Of a stretch of 64,000 nucleotides of DNA, positions 10,357-21,120 are shown piece after piece; the stretch's first letter is position 1; each line of letters starts with the position of its first letter. The notes beneath the pieces were generated by a model, which did not search any database, had not been told where the DNA came from, and saw nothing but the letters and a program-made list of their open reading frames with translations. Source of the DNA: a marine gamma proteobacterium HTCC2143 (lineage in GTDB: Bacteria > Pseudomonadota > Gammaproteobacteria > Pseudomonadales > Dasaniaceae). The stretch covers positions 124,001 to 188,000 of the forward strand of contig AAVT01000007.1 in NCBI GenBank assembly GCA_000169075.1, in the 5' to 3' direction. The position numbers were made by a program, and so were the translations under genes.

Positions 10357-11442
10357 CTAGTCGACGGCCATCGCGGCCAGTTGATCAGCTTGGTATTCGT
10401 TGCGCAGAGGATCGATTACGTCACCCAAAGCGCCCTCCATAACTTCAGCAAGCTTATACAAAGTAAGATTAATACGATGATCCGTCACCCGACCCTGCGG
10501 ATAATTGTACGTGCGAATTCGCTCTGAACGGTCACCACTGCCGACCAGGCTCCGTCGCTCATCTGACTGCTCTTGTTGCTGCTTGTCCTGAATGCCCGTC
10601 AAGAGACGAGATTGTAACAAAGACATGGCTCGCGCTTTGTTTTTATGCTGTGATCGTTCATCCTGACATTCGACAACTAACCCCGACGGAATATGTGTTA
10701 TGCGGATAGCCGAGTCGGTTTTGTTAACATGCTGACCACCCGCTCCTGAGGCGCGAAACGTATCGATCCTCAAATCACTTTTGTTAATTTCCACTTCGTC
10801 GACAGAGTCTACTTCGGGCATGATGGCGACGGTACAGGCCGATGTATGCACCCGACCCTGCGACTCTGTTTCCGGAACGCGTTGAACTCGATGGGCTCCT
10901 GACTCAAACTTTAAGTGGGCATAAACATCCTGACCACTGACACGAGAAATCAGCTCTTTGTAGCCGCCGTGATCGCCGCTGCGCTCACTAATAATCTCAA
11001 TTTTCCAGCCCTTATTTTCCGCGTAGCGCGTGTACATACGAAAAAGATCGCCCGAAAAAATGGCGGCTTCGTCACCACCGGTTCCTGCACGAATTTCTAA
11101 AAATACGTTATGGGAGTCATTGGGGTCTCGAGGTAATAACAGTCTTTGTAATTCCTCCATCATCACATCTCGCTGAGATTGCGCCCCAGACAACTCCTCC
11201 TGAGCCATCTCCCGCATATCGGCATCGCCATCTTTTAGCAAGGACTTAGCTTCTTCAATATCATCCAACGTCTGACAATAATTTTCGTAGCATTTAACGA
11301 CCGGTTCTACTTCAGCATACTCTTTTGACAAAGCTCGATACTTGTTTTGATCACCAATCACTTCGCCGTCGCTTAGCAGCGCACCCAGCTCCTCATGACG
11401 ATCAACCAGGTTATCCAGTTTATTCTTAATCGAATCTTTCAT
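10357..11442 (-). CDS. prfA: Peptide chain release factor 1
   Basis: 361 residues, standard length. RF1 recognises UAA and UAG and triggers peptide release. The catalytic GGQ lies in [15 protein letters not shown] and the codon-recognition region near residues 180-190 is present. Downstream of hemA and upstream of prmC, the conserved hemA-prfA-prmC order. Confidence 0.98.
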   Translation of the reverse strand: MKDSIKNKLDNLVDRHEELGALLSDGEVIGDQNKYRALSKEYAEVEPVVKCYENYCQTLDDIEEAKSLLKDGDADMREMAQEELSGAQSQRDVMMEELQRLLLPRDPNDSHNVFLEIRAGTGGDEAAIFSGDLFRMYTRYAENKGWKIEIISERSGDHGGYKELISRVSGQDVYAHLKFESGAHRVQRVPETESQGRVHTSACTVAIMPEVDSVDEVEINKSDLRIDTFRASGAGGQHVNKTDSAIRITHIPSGLVVECQDERSQHKNKARAMSLLQSRLLTGIQDKQQQEQSDERRSLVGSGDRSERIRTYNYPQGRVTDHRINLTLYKLAEVMEGALGDVIDPLRNEYQADQLAAMAVD

Positions 11443-11473
11443 ATTTTCTCGTTGACGTCTTACTATCTATGAT

Positions 11474-11512
11474 GGGGCGCAATAGCCCCGGTCATTTTCG
11501 CAGTCGCGAAAA
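11474..11512 (-). other. Two small hairpins between hemA and prfA
   Basis: The hemA-prfA gap (184 bases) holds two perfect short stems: TTTTCGC/GCGAAAA with a 4-base loop (11495-11512) and GGGGC/GCCCC with a 6-base loop (11474-11489). Neither is followed by a U-run on the minus strand, so they are not classical terminators; RNA processing or partial attenuation between the genes is possible but unproven. Confidence 0.35.
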
Positions 11513-11626
11513 TCTGCTATCGACAATCGATTGATGAAGACTCTGCCGATAATGGTATTTGTGAAAGTGTGTCCAGAGAAAATTATCCAGACACCGTTAA
11601 ATCACTAACGAAAGTAACCGATGGTT

Positions 11627-12910
11627 TTAATCATCTTCTTGGTTGAGACCAAACAGCTCATGCGCCCAGCCAATCAATTCTTCTCTGCCACTGGCGCCAG
11701 CTTTTTTCATTTCAATGCTGGGCTGATGCATAAACTTGTTGGTCAAATTTCTCGCCATAATGGTCAATACCTGCTCAGCATCTTCACCTTTAGCCAACAA
11801 CTTAAGCGCTTTATCTAACTCGGCATCACGGATAAGCTCGGAGCGAGAGCGATAAGTTTTTAGTGTTGTAACAACATCCAATGACCGCAGTTTCTGCAGA
11901 TAATTTTCAATGCCTTGCTCGATCAACTCTTCTGCTTTTAGCGCTTCAGATTCACGATTGCGTTTGTTTTCGTCAATGATGTCAGTCAAGTCATCCACGG
12001 TATATAGATAAACATCACTGAGTTCACCAACCTGCTCTTCAATATCTCGTGGCACTGCAATGTCGACCATCAAAATCGGACGATGCTTACGCAATTTCAA
12101 CGCATGTTCAACAGCACCTTTCCCCAAAATAGGCAACTGACTAGCGGTCGACGAGATGACAATATCACTGCGAACGAGTTGCTCAGGTATTTCTGACAGC
12201 AGCACCGCTTCCGCCCCAAATCGTTGGGCTAACTCCCGCGCTCTTCCCAAAGTGCGATTGGCCACTACAATGTCTTTCACACCGTTTTCTGACAAATGCC
12301 TAGCAACCAACTCAATGGTCTCTCCCGCCCCAATTAATAACGCCCTGACCTTACCAAGGTCAGAGAAAATATGGCGGGACAAACTAGCGGCGGCAAAGGC
12401 AACCGACACCGGGTTTTTCCCAATAGCCGTATCTGTGCGTACTTTTTTTGCAACGGTAAATACGTGAGGAAAAATTCGCGACAGCTCTCCCCCAACTGAC
12501 TCGGCTTCCTGCGCTACCGCGAACGCTGATTTTATCTGACCAAAAATCTGCGGCTCACCCATCACCATGGAATCAAGCCCACTAGCTACCTGAATCATAT
12601 GGCGCAAGGCCTGCTGATCTTGAAAACTGTAGTAGCAATCGCTGAGATCTGCCGTCGGGATCTGGTGATAGCTAGCCAGCCACGCCAGCAAACGCTGCTC
12701 ACTTTCCCCAGCATCGACTGTGCCCTCGCCATGGTCAATAACGAACATTTCCGTGCGATTGCAGGTAGACAAAATCACCGCCTCAGCGAGCTTCGCATCA
12801 CGCAAAACATCCTGTAAGGCTTCGGCCATTTGCTCAGGAGCAAACGCGACGCGCTCACGCAAGGCAACATTAGCCGTTTTGTGATTAATCCCCAGTGCTA
12901 TTAAGCCCAT
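11627..12910 (-). CDS. hemA: Glutamyl-tRNA reductase HemA
   Basis: 427 residues from [13 protein letters not shown]. It reduces glutamyl-tRNA(Glu) to glutamate-1-semialdehyde, the first committed step of C5-pathway haem synthesis. The catalytic cysteine is C50 in LSTCNRTE; the NADPH-binding segment [12 protein letters not shown] and the C-terminal dimerisation helix are present. The open frame continues ten codons upstream from a TTG, but the ATG gives the family start. Divergent from the TPR lipoprotein gene, with about 290 bases between them that should hold both promoters. Confidence 0.97.
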   Translation of the reverse strand: MGLIALGINHKTANVALRERVAFAPEQMAEALQDVLRDAKLAEAVILSTCNRTEMFVIDHGEGTVDAGESEQRLLAWLASYHQIPTADLSDCYYSFQDQQALRHMIQVASGLDSMVMGEPQIFGQIKSAFAVAQEAESVGGELSRIFPHVFTVAKKVRTDTAIGKNPVSVAFAAASLSRHIFSDLGKVRALLIGAGETIELVARHLSENGVKDIVVANRTLGRARELAQRFGAEAVLLSEIPEQLVRSDIVISSTASQLPILGKGAVEHALKLRKHRPILMVDIAVPRDIEEQVGELSDVYLYTVDDLTDIIDENKRNRESEALKAEELIEQGIENYLQKLRSLDVVTTLKTYRSRSELIRDAELDKALKLLAKGEDAEQVLTIMARNLTNKFMHQPSIEMKKAGASGREELIGWAHELFGLNQEDD

Positions 12911-13197
12911 ACAGTGACTTTTATTCCTCAAAATGTACAACGGATGTGGCTAAAACCCCATCTGCAATCAAGCCTAACCAAGCCATATTCCAGAAGAAAC
13001 CCGCAATAGGCGATCGACCATCGCTAAAAGCGGGCAATTCTATCAAGTTAAGCGGCAAAAGTAGATCTATTAGCACCACCATTGCGGATTAACTATCCGC
13101 CATCTCCTTTCGAAGTAAGCTCAGCCGCTGCCCTCATCGCTTACTCTACTGTCAGCTTTATGGCATCATAGCAGCCTAACCACAGGATCAATGTTGT

Positions 13198-15003
13198 ATG
13201 AATCGAGTTTCTTTAGCTAGGCCAGCGGGACCACTGGCAATCTTCTTACTCGTACTGTTTTTACTGTCTTCCTGCAGTGCCCTGCCGGAAGGTCCAGCGA
13301 CAGAGGCTGCGGCAGAGGCAGCAGAGCCACTGGTAATCGCAGACGAGCAGCCCGAAGAGGAAACAGAAATACCGACGCGGCCATTTCCAGCAGACAGCTT
13401 TCACGATCTCTTGGTTGCTGAATTCGCCGTCAGGCGAAACCGCTATGACTTAGCGCTGGGTAACTACTTACAGCAAGCTCATCAGACACGGGATGCTGGC
13501 GTTACCGCTAGAGCCACTAGACTCGCCCAATACCTTCGCGCAGACAACGCCGCACTAGACGCCGCCCAGCTTTGGGTAGAACTTGACCCCGATAGCATTG
13601 AAGCACTTTACACAGCAGCAACTCTGTTGGCCAAAAATCAACGGCCTGTAGAAGCTCTCGAATACATGATCTCAGTATTGCAAAAAGACGGTAATACTAA
13701 TTTTGCAGCGATTGCTGCCAGCACACTACAACTGCCAACATCAACCCAAGACACCGTTGCTCAACGCCTTGAACAACTGATAATCACCTACCCCGATAAT
13801 GCCCAATTACTCACCGCCAAGTCATTATTACAACAACAGCGAGGGGAAACAGAACCCGCACTTGCCACAATCCAACAGGTACTTAAAACTGACAGTGACA
13901 ATTTACATGCGGTGGTCGTGGAAGCACGACTGCTACAGACACTGAATCGAGACGACGAAGTCTTTATCCGACTACAGCGGGTTTTAGAAAAACACCCGGA
14001 AAACCGCCGCCTGCGATTGCAGTACGCACGTATGTTAATGAAAAATAACGTCCCCCTGGCTAAAACTCAGTTCGAAGTACTTCTCAAGACAACACCCAAC
14101 GACCCGGACCTTCTACTATCTCTCGGCCTTATCAGCAAAGAGACTAACGACATTGACGATGCAACCCATTACTTTAATCGCCTACTGCAAACAGGGGAGC
14201 GTAGCAACGAAGCCAACTTCTATTTGGGACAGCTTGCTGAACAGTCAGCCTTACCCAGTGTTGCTATTGATCATTACAAGGCCGTTATTCCCGGTACCAA
14301 TTTTCTAGCGGCCATTAATCGCATTATCAATCTTTACGTTCGGCAAGACCAATTTGACATGGCTCGGGAGCATATTAGCGACTTACGACAACGGCATTCC
14401 GAGCACGCCGTCCGGCTCTATCTGCTGGAGTCCGACTTGCTGGTTAATCATTCGAATTGGGAAGGCGCTCATAATTTACTGAGCGAAGCGATAGTGCAGT
14501 CACCCAAACAGGCAAACCTACTCTATGCCCGGTCTATGCTCAGCGAGAAAATGGGTGATCTGGCGCTGATGGAACAAGATCTGTTGGCTATTATCAAGCA
14601 GGAGCCCAACAATGCCACTGCCCTCAATGCGCTGGGCTATGTGCTCGCTAATCGAACAGATCGCCTAGATGAAGCTTATCAGCTGATTAACCGCGCACTT
14701 GCCGCCAAACCTAATGAACCGGCTATTCTGGACAGTCTTGGCTGGGTAGAATATCGACGCGGAAATTTACCCACAGCGCTGGAATTATTAACCCAGGCGC
14801 ATACCACCTTTCCTGACCATGAAGTCTCCGCCCATTTGGGGGAAGTCCTCTGGCAACTGGGCCAAACCGACCAGGCACTAGCCATCTGGCTGCAAGCTCT
14901 CAAAGACACACCGGACAGCGCTATCCTGCGCGAGACAATCCAACGCTTAGCACCGGAAACTGGTCTGCTCGCTCCCGAGCCAGCTACCAACGCCCGCCAG
15001 TGA
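13198..15003 (+). CDS. TPR-repeat outer-membrane lipoprotein
   Basis: 601 residues. The start has a signal peptide ending in a lipobox, LLSSC (acceptor Cys26). An acidic Ala/Glu linker follows, then helical tetratricopeptide repeats through to the C-terminus, with clear TPR-like units such as NALGYVLANRTDRLDEAYQLI and the following DSLGWVEYRRGNLPTALELL. This matches the protein encoded before lolB in Pseudomonas (PA4667 type), whose function is not established. The stop overlaps the GTG of lolB, so it heads a TPR-lolB-ispE operon. A scaffold role in envelope assembly is an inference. Confidence 0.9.
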   Translation: MNRVSLARPAGPLAIFLLVLFLLSSCSALPEGPATEAAAEAAEPLVIADEQPEEETEIPTRPFPADSFHDLLVAEFAVRRNRYDLALGNYLQQAHQTRDAGVTARATRLAQYLRADNAALDAAQLWVELDPDSIEALYTAATLLAKNQRPVEALEYMISVLQKDGNTNFAAIAASTLQLPTSTQDTVAQRLEQLIITYPDNAQLLTAKSLLQQQRGETEPALATIQQVLKTDSDNLHAVVVEARLLQTLNRDDEVFIRLQRVLEKHPENRRLRLQYARMLMKNNVPLAKTQFEVLLKTTPNDPDLLLSLGLISKETNDIDDATHYFNRLLQTGERSNEANFYLGQLAEQSALPSVAIDHYKAVIPGTNFLAAINRIINLYVRQDQFDMAREHISDLRQRHSEHAVRLYLLESDLLVNHSNWEGAHNLLSEAIVQSPKQANLLYARSMLSEKMGDLALMEQDLLAIIKQEPNNATALNALGYVLANRTDRLDEAYQLINRALAAKPNEPAILDSLGWVEYRRGNLPTALELLTQAHTTFPDHEVSAHLGEVLWQLGQTDQALAIWLQALKDTPDSAILRETIQRLAPETGLLAPEPATNARQ

Positions 15004-15632
15004 CAACGGTCATCAACATCGGTCAATGTTTTCAACAACGACGGGGCTTAACCGGACAGCAAGCCCTGCTGATGCTTGTCATCGTTTTGATGTCTGCCTG
15101 CAGTACCACACCACAAAAACCGCTACCCCCGACTCAGCTGGCGGAAAATATCAATATCCGTAATTGGTCTATCCAAGGGAAAATCGGTTTAAAAGATGGC
15201 AAAGAAGCCCATAGCGCCTATTTAAACTGGCTGCAGTGCGAAGACGACTACGACATTCGGGTAACGGGCCCCTTTGGCCAGGGTGCTGCGCACCTCTTTG
15301 GTAACGACAAACTTGCCAGTCTGAAAACTGCTGACAGCCGAATGTCCTATGCTCAAAATGCTGAACGGCTATTGTCTCGACAATTGGGCTGGTCTTTCCC
15401 GGTAACCGAATTACTCTACTGGTTGCGCGGCATTCCCTCACCCTTGATTAGCTACGACATTCAAAATCAACTCACCAGCTTTCAGCAGAGCGACTGGCAG
15501 CTGAGTTTCCCCAGACTCAAAACAGTCGATAACTATCAATTACCGACCAAAATAGTCGCGTCTAAGGAACCCCTGAAAATAACCTTGATTGTCAGACAAT
15601 GGCAGCTGCAACCCGACTGCTCAAAATTATGA
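15000..15632 (+). CDS. lolB: Outer-membrane lipoprotein receptor LolB
   Basis: 210 residues with a signal peptide and lipobox LMSAC (Cys34). LolB receives lipoproteins from periplasmic LolA and inserts them into the outer membrane. Matching family segments are NWSIQGKIGLKDG and FPVTELLYWLRGIPSP. The GTG start overlaps the stop of the TPR gene; its own stop overlaps the ispE ATG by four bases, so translational coupling along the operon is likely. Position before ispE is conserved in gammaproteobacteria. Confidence 0.95.
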   Translation: MTTVINIGQCFQQRRGLTGQQALLMLVIVLMSACSTTPQKPLPPTQLAENINIRNWSIQGKIGLKDGKEAHSAYLNWLQCEDDYDIRVTGPFGQGAAHLFGNDKLASLKTADSRMSYAQNAERLLSRQLGWSFPVTELLYWLRGIPSPLISYDIQNQLTSFQQSDWQLSFPRLKTVDNYQLPTKIVASKEPLKITLIVRQWQLQPDCSKL

Positions 15633-16480
15633 AGACACTCACTGTACCGTCACCCGCTAAACTTAACCTGATGCTACATATCACCGGTGTCAGAGAGGAT
15701 GGCTATCACCTGCTGCAAACCGTCTTTCAATTGCTAGATTACGGCGACACCCTACGATTTAGCCCCCGAGGCGATAACCTAATCACGCTAAGTCCAGCCA
15801 TTGCTGGCGTGGCCTACGACGACAACCTGATTGTGAAAGCGGCACACCTGCTGCAGCGACAGGCCCCTCAGCCTTGCGGCGTTGATATCAAACTGACCAA
15901 GGTACTGCCCATGGGCGGAGGCATAGGCGGCGGCAGTTCCAATGCAGCCACTACCCTGCTGGCGCTTAATCAACTATGGGAACTGCATCTCACCATTGAT
16001 CATCTCGCTGAAATAGGCCTGCAACTGGGTGCCGACGTACCCGTATTTGTCCGCGGCCATTCTGCCTGGGCGGAAGGTATCGGGGAGCAGCTGCAAGCGC
16101 TTAGTATTGCTGAAACCTGGTACCTGGTCATAAAGCCTGATTGTGAGGTATCAACGGCTGAAATATTTTCCCACAAACAATTGACACGGAACACCTCTCC
16201 CATCACAATGGCGGCCTTTTTCGAGCAGGCAACTTTTAACAACTGTGAGAATGTGGTCAGGCGACTCTATCCGCAGGTTGACGCGGCGTTGAAGTGGCTA
16301 ACGGACTGCGGTGTTAACAATCGATCTGCTCGGCTTACCGGTACCGGAGCCTGCGTTTATACGGATTTTCCAGATAAACAGTCAGCGCAACAAGCTTTTA
16401 ACAAGCTACCGGAAGGATTACAGGGTTTTATTGCCAAAGGTGTTGATGTGTCACCCAGCCATCTCGCCTTAAATTTGTAA
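15629..16480 (+). CDS. ispE: 4-diphosphocytidyl-2-C-methyl-D-erythritol kinase IspE
   Basis: 283 residues from MKTLTVPSPAKLNLMLH. A GHMP-family kinase of the MEP isoprenoid pathway; the ATP-binding glycine-rich motif is LPMGGGIGGGSSNAA and the C-terminal RLTGTGAC is conserved. The open frame runs ten codons upstream into lolB, but the ATG in the ATGA overlap gives the family start. tRNA-Gln follows after about 30 bases. Confidence 0.97.
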   Translation: MKTLTVPSPAKLNLMLHITGVREDGYHLLQTVFQLLDYGDTLRFSPRGDNLITLSPAIAGVAYDDNLIVKAAHLLQRQAPQPCGVDIKLTKVLPMGGGIGGGSSNAATTLLALNQLWELHLTIDHLAEIGLQLGADVPVFVRGHSAWAEGIGEQLQALSIAETWYLVIKPDCEVSTAEIFSHKQLTRNTSPITMAAFFEQATFNNCENVVRRLYPQVDAALKWLTDCGVNNRSARLTGTGACVYTDFPDKQSAQQAFNKLPEGLQGFIAKGVDVSPSHLALNL

Positions 16481-16508
16481 TCGACACACAGTTTTGTACA
16501 CAGTTTAT

Positions 16509-16583
16509 TGGGGCGTCGCCAAGCGGCAAGGCACCAGGTTTTGATCCTGGCATTCAGAGGTTCGAATCCTCTCGCCCCAGCCA
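16509..16583 (+). tRNA. tRNA-Gln (anticodon TTG)
   Basis: 75 bases folding as a full cloverleaf: acceptor TGGGGCG/CGCCCCA with G discriminator and encoded CCA, anticodon stem CCAGG/CCTGG with loop TTTTGAT (anticodon TTG), T-arm AGAGG-TTCGAAT-CCTCT. Lies between ispE and prs, the same place as in Pseudomonas. Confidence 0.97.
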
Positions 16584-16820
16584 TATTAAAGGTCAGCGGT
16601 CATAACACGTCATCGTTTTTGTCATCTGATAGTAAGGTAGAGCCTCTCCAACGGGTTCAAACAGTCATTTTTGGCTGATGGTAAAGGCAGCGGGCAATAC
16701 TCGGGCAAAGTCCCTCTTAGGGTTTTGCTGCTGAGAATTTGTCATAGCCCCTTCCACAGTAGACTGCGCTGATTTAATCGAACTCATAATATTTGCATTG
16801 CAGCAAAGCGGGAATGTATC

Positions 16821-17765
16821 GTGTCTAAGTTAATGATTTTTACAGGTAACGCCAATCCGACGCTAGCCAAGAGCGTTGCTGCACAATTGCATTTACCGCT
16901 AGGTGATGCTGACGTTGGGCAGTTTAGCGACGGCGAAGTTGCTATAGAAATCAATGAAAATGTGCGCGGTGCCGACGTTTTCATCATTCAGTCGACTTGT
17001 CAGCCTACCAACGACAACTTAATGGAATTGATTGTCATGATCGACGCTATGCGTCGCTCCTCTGCTGGCCGTATTACCGCCGTTGTGCCCTATTTTGGCT
17101 ATGCCAGGCAAGACCGCCGAGTACGCTCATCGCGGGTACCCATTAGTGCAAAAGTTGTTGCCGACATGATGACCGGTGTAGGCGTAGACAGAGTGTTAAC
17201 TGTCGACCTACATGCCGAACAAATCCAAGGCTTCTTCGCTGTACCTGTCGACAATGTCTACGGCTCACCGGTATTGCTCGACGATATCAATGTTCAGAAT
17301 TATTCCAACATGGTTGTGGTTTCACCGGATATTGGCGGTGTTGTAAGAGCCCGAGCTGTTGCCAAGCAGCTGGACGACTGTGATCTAGCGATTATCGATA
17401 AACGTCGCCCACAGGCCAATGAAGCCCAAGTTATGCACATTATCGGCGAAGTCAAAGGCCGAACCTGTGTCTTGGTTGATGATATGGTCGATACCGCAGG
17501 CACGTTATGTAAAGCAGCCGCTGCGCTCAAAGAAAATGGCGCCGAAAAAGTTGTCGCCTACTGTACTCACCCCGTACTTTCAGGGAAAGCTCTTGAAAAC
17601 ATTAATAACTCAGAGCTGGACGAGCTGGTTGTTACCGATACCATCCCGCTAAGCAAAGAAGCCGAAGCCTGCGGGAAAATCCGGGTACTAACCATGGCCA
17701 ACTTGCTAGCTGAGTCAGTCCGCCGAGTCAGCAACGAAGAATCAATCAGCGCGCTGTTCAGATAA
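16821..17765 (+). CDS. prs: Ribose-phosphate pyrophosphokinase
   Basis: 314 residues, standard length. It makes PRPP from ribose-5-phosphate and ATP for nucleotide, His and Trp synthesis. Signatures: [20 protein letters not shown] near the start, the RQDRR loop, and the PRPP-binding [14 protein letters not shown]. It stands between tRNA-Gln and rplY. The ~240 bases before it should contain its promoter; I saw only a weak candidate (TTGTCA near 16739 with TAGACT 15 bases on). Confidence 0.98.
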   Translation: MSKLMIFTGNANPTLAKSVAAQLHLPLGDADVGQFSDGEVAIEINENVRGADVFIIQSTCQPTNDNLMELIVMIDAMRRSSAGRITAVVPYFGYARQDRRVRSSRVPISAKVVADMMTGVGVDRVLTVDLHAEQIQGFFAVPVDNVYGSPVLLDDINVQNYSNMVVVSPDIGGVVRARAVAKQLDDCDLAIIDKRRPQANEAQVMHIIGEVKGRTCVLVDDMVDTAGTLCKAAAALKENGAEKVVAYCTHPVLSGKALENINNSELDELVVTDTIPLSKEAEACGKIRVLTMANLLAESVRRVSNEESISALFR

Positions 17766-17980
17766 CAGCACGTGCACAGTAACAGCTAGACCGCAAACAT
17801 GCGTCAGCACATTCGAAACGCTGATTATTAACAAATTTCGTCCGGCCTCAGCAATACAGTCGGACACAACATGGAATGATCTGGTCATGGGTGATACATC
17901 CGGCAACCAATCTTTCCTCAACTCACACCACATGCTGGTCGCAGGCAATGGTGTGCTTCGCTATTTAAAGGAGACTTAAT

Positions 17981-18631
17981 ATGTCTGGCGAATTTATGTT
18001 AAATGCAGAAACCAGAAAAGACTTGGGGAAGGGTGCGAGCCGCCGCCTACGTCGTCTGGAAAATAAAGTTCTGGGAATTGTCTACGGTGGTAAAAATAAA
18101 CCAACACCGGTTACTTTTGCCATGAATGAAATTGTAAAGCTGGCCGAAAACGAAGCTTTTTTTACCAGCCTGGTTGATTTGAACCTCGATGGTAAGTCTG
18201 AGCAGGTTGTTATCAAAGATATGCAACGTCACCCGGCCAGAGAAACCATTATGCATGTCGATTTCTTGCGTGTTAGCGCAAAGACAAAAATCACCATGCA
18301 GGTGCCATTTCACTTCACTAACGAAGACACCTGTCACGGCGTTAAAATAGAAGGCGGTTCAGTGTCACATGCGCTTAATGATATTGAAATCACCTGTCTG
18401 CCAAAAGATCTGCCTGAATATATCGAAGTAGACATGGCCGCGTTGAAAGTTGGCGATAATGTTCACCTGTCTGACCTGGTCTTACCTAAAGGTGTAGAGA
18501 GTGTTGCATTGGCTCACGGCGAAGATCACGACCTGCTGGTTTCAGCGGTTAATGCTCCACGCGGTGGCGGTGATGAAGCCGAGCAAGCAACTGATGACGC
18601 AGCCGACACTGAAGAAAGCAGCGACGAGTAA
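17981..18631 (+). CDS. rplY: Ribosomal protein L25 / general stress protein Ctc
   Basis: 216 residues: the N-terminal L25 5S-rRNA-binding domain (residues 1-100) plus the C-terminal TL5/Ctc domain, ending in an acidic tail (AEQATDDAADTEESSDE). This long form is usual outside the enterics. A strong AAGGAG ribosome binding site precedes the ATG. It lies between prs and pth, the conserved order. Confidence 0.96.
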   Translation: MSGEFMLNAETRKDLGKGASRRLRRLENKVLGIVYGGKNKPTPVTFAMNEIVKLAENEAFFTSLVDLNLDGKSEQVVIKDMQRHPARETIMHVDFLRVSAKTKITMQVPFHFTNEDTCHGVKIEGGSVSHALNDIEITCLPKDLPEYIEVDMAALKVGDNVHLSDLVLPKGVESVALAHGEDHDLLVSAVNAPRGGGDEAEQATDDAADTEESSDE

Positions 18632-18723
18632 TCGTCGGCAGGCAAGCCAATGACTGAGTAATCGTATTGCTCGGTAATAGCTTAGCCAAGGTGCGGTGAA
18701 CCTTCAGCACTAACTGCTTTATC

Positions 18724-18746
18724 AATGGGGACTTTGTCCCCATTTT
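18724..18746 (+). terminator. Hairpin terminator after rplY
   Basis: Perfect 9-base stem AATGGGGAC/GTCCCCATT with a TTT loop, running into a short T tract. It ends the rplY transcript before pth. The T tract is short, so termination may be partial. Confidence 0.6.
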
Positions 18747-18809
18747 ACTATCTGGTTGTTATTGAACATCTGTGTTAACGCAGAGTCTCCAAAAAAGAGG
18801 CTGCAAAAA

Positions 18810-19394
18810 TTGAGTACGATTAAACTCATCGTAGGCCTGGGTAACCCCGGGCGCGAATATGAAGAGACCCGCCACAACGCCGGTGCGATATTTGTGAATG
18901 AGCTCGCCCGCCAACACGGCTGCGCGCTTAAAATAGAGACTAAATTTTTTGGTGTTACAGGGCGCTTACAAATCGACGACGATGACGTCAGATTATTGAT
19001 TCCCACTACCTTCATGAACCGCAGCGGCCAAGCCGTAGCAGCCATGTGCCAATTTTATAAGGTGCCTTTTGAAGAGATCCTCGTCGCTCACGACGAACTC
19101 GATATCGACGCAGGCACCGCACGATTCAAACAAGGCGGAGGTCACGGTGGCCACAATGGCTTGCGAGACATTATTGCTCGCAATGGCAACAATAAAAATT
19201 TTCATCGACTGAGAATCGGCATCGGTCATCCAGGTTCCGCGGATAAAGTAACCGGCTACGTCCTCAACAAAGCACCAGCGGCTGAATATAGAAAAATGGA
19301 AGATATTATCGATGAAGCCATTCGCGCCCTGCCCGATGCAATTAAGGGCGACTGGTCAAAAGCCATGAATTATTTACACACATTTAAAGCGTAG
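18810..19394 (+). CDS. pth: Peptidyl-tRNA hydrolase
   Basis: About 194 residues from the TTG start (read as M) [22 protein letters not shown]. It recycles peptidyl-tRNAs dropped from ribosomes. The catalytic His is in TRHNAG, and Asn and Asp in FMNRSG and [18 protein letters not shown] is also diagnostic. An ATG 18 codons upstream is in frame but would add a non-family extension, so TTG is preferred. Followed by ychF after 13 bases. Confidence 0.95.
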   Translation: MSTIKLIVGLGNPGREYEETRHNAGAIFVNELARQHGCALKIETKFFGVTGRLQIDDDDVRLLIPTTFMNRSGQAVAAMCQFYKVPFEEILVAHDELDIDAGTARFKQGGGHGGHNGLRDIIARNGNNKNFHRLRIGIGHPGSADKVTGYVLNKAPAAEYRKMEDIIDEAIRALPDAIKGDWSKAMNYLHTFKA

Positions 19395-19407
19395 AGAGAG
19401 AAGCAAC

Positions 19408-20499
19408 ATGGGATTTAATTGCGGTATTGTTGGATTACCTAATGTTGGTAAGTCCACATTATTTAATGCCTTAACAAAAGCGGGTATTGATGCAGAAAAC
19501 TTTCCCTTCTGCACCATAGAACCCAACTCCGGTATTGTACCAATCCCGGATCCTCGTCAGGACAAACTGGCTGATATAGTCAGCCCTGAGCGGGTAGTAC
19601 CGACGACTATGGAGTTTGTCGACATAGCCGGTTTAGTCGAAGGCGCGTCAAAAGGTGAGGGGCTAGGTAATCAATTCCTCGCCAATATCCGCGAAACAGA
19701 CGCCATTGCTCATGTCGTAAGGTGTTTTGAAAACGAAAACGTCATCCATGTTGCTAATAAGATTGACCCTGCTAATGATATCGAAATCATCAATATGGAG
19801 CTGGCCCTCGCCGACCTAGATAGCGTTGAAAAACAACTGCAGCGAGTCACTCGCAATGCAAAAGGCGGCGATAAAGAGGCCGCTGCACAGAAAGCACTGA
19901 TCGAAAAGCTGATCCCTCATCTCGAAGAAGGCGTTTCGGTGCGATCACTATCACTTAGTGAAGCTGAACAGGCGATCCTTCCCAGCCTTCATCTCCTGAC
20001 CACCAAACCCACTATGTATATCGCTAACGTTGACGAGGACGGCTTCGAAGATAATCCTTTCCTCGATGTTGTCCGCGAGATAGCCGCCGCTGAGAACGCC
20101 GCACTCGTTCCTATTTGCAACAAACTGGAATCTGAAATCGCCGAACTCGATGAAGCAGAAAAAGCAGAATTTCTCGAAGACCTCGGTATGGAAGAAGCTG
20201 GGCTAAATCGGGTTATCCGCGCCGGCTATGAACTGCTGGGCTTACAGACCTATTTTACCGCCGGGGTACAGGAGGTTCGCGCGTGGACCATTCCGATCGG
20301 TGCTACAGCTCCGCAGGCTGCCGGAGTTATCCATACCGATTTCCAACGGGGGTTTATCAAAGCCGAAGTGGTATCCTACAGCGATTTTGTTGAATTCTCA
20401 GGCGAACAAGGCGCCAAGGAAGCTGGCAAATTACGTCTTGAAGGCAAAGACTACATCGTCAAAGACGGAGACGTTATTCACTTTAAATTTAATGTCTAA
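19408..20499 (+). CDS. ychF: Redox-regulated ATPase/GTPase YchF
   Basis: 363 residues, OLA1/YchF family of the Obg-like P-loop NTPases. P-loop [15 protein letters not shown]3 [19 protein letters not shown], a C-terminal TGS-like domain with [11 protein letters not shown]. YchF binds ribosomes and is linked to oxidative stress responses; it hydrolyses ATP rather than GTP. Directly after pth, as in most gammaproteobacteria, and before tRNA-Met. Confidence 0.97.
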   Translation: MGFNCGIVGLPNVGKSTLFNALTKAGIDAENFPFCTIEPNSGIVPIPDPRQDKLADIVSPERVVPTTMEFVDIAGLVEGASKGEGLGNQFLANIRETDAIAHVVRCFENENVIHVANKIDPANDIEIINMELALADLDSVEKQLQRVTRNAKGGDKEAAAQKALIEKLIPHLEEGVSVRSLSLSEAEQAILPSLHLLTTKPTMYIANVDEDGFEDNPFLDVVREIAAAENAALVPICNKLESEIAELDEAEKAEFLEDLGMEEAGLNRVIRAGYELLGLQTYFTAGVQEVRAWTIPIGATAPQAAGVIHTDFQRGFIKAEVVSYSDFVEFSGEQGAKEAGKLRLEGKDYIVKDGDVIHFKFNV

Positions 20500-20607
20500 C
20501 ACCCGGCTATGAAAATCATCAAAGGCTATTGACAGTCGCTAGCCAAATCGCCAGAATACGCGCCTCTTTTAGTCCTGATGAAACATTGTCGCCGACTAAA
20601 TGACCGT

Positions 20608-20684
20608 GGCGAGGTAGCTCAGTTGGTTAGAGCACATCACTCATAATGATGGGGTCAGTGGTTCAAATCCACTTCTCGCTACCA
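20608..20684 (+). tRNA. tRNA-Met (anticodon CAT, elongator type)
   Basis: 77 bases with encoded CCA. D-arm AGCTCAGTTGGTTAGAGC, anticodon stem CATCA/TGATG with loop CTCATAA, T-arm AGTGG-TTCAAAT-CCACT. The acceptor stem closes with G-U pairs at both ends, a little weaker than usual. The accessory block begins just after it. Confidence 0.93.
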
Positions 20685-20694
20685 CTATATCAAT

Positions 20695-20726
20695 GACTTA
20701 GGCCGCTTTTTTTGGCGTCCTAAGTC
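20695..20726 (+). terminator. Hairpin after tRNA-Met with a T-rich loop
   Basis: Eleven bases after the tRNA: stem GACTTAGG/CCTAAGTC, a C-T mismatch, CGC/GCG and a loop made of seven T and a G. No U-run follows the 3' arm on either strand, so it is not a textbook terminator; it may serve as a tRNA 3' processing or termination structure. Confidence 0.45.
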
Positions 20727-21120
20727 GTTTAAAGATAAGTTCTCACAGCCTCAGAACACCGTCTCCTGTCATCTATAGAAACGCATCACTACCGTCAGAC
20801 ACACTCTCTGAGCAGGGTGCGTAACTGCCGGTGCATTTCATGATTCACAGACAACTCTAAGACCTGCCAGATACCATTTAATGATAAATTCTAGTAGTAT
20901 CGAGCGTCACGGGTTAGTTGCTCCGCATCTACTCGCGTAGCATGTAATGAATCCACGGTTGGTATCGGACAATGCATTTTTTTAAAATAACCCACCAAGC
21001 CCATTATTAGTAGGCTATGCTGTCAGTCAACAAAATGATTATTGAAAATCAATTATAGATTTTAAAAAGGAGATAGCATATCAAAGCCCTCAAATTAGAA
21101 GTCGCCGGAGCACGGTAACA
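20727..21120. other. Intergenic, AT-rich, no gene seen
   Basis: No open frame with a start and ribosome binding site. The last 100 bases are AT-rich and probably contain the promoter of the following glycosyltransferase. No repeat of the tRNA 3' end was found here. Confidence 0.5.
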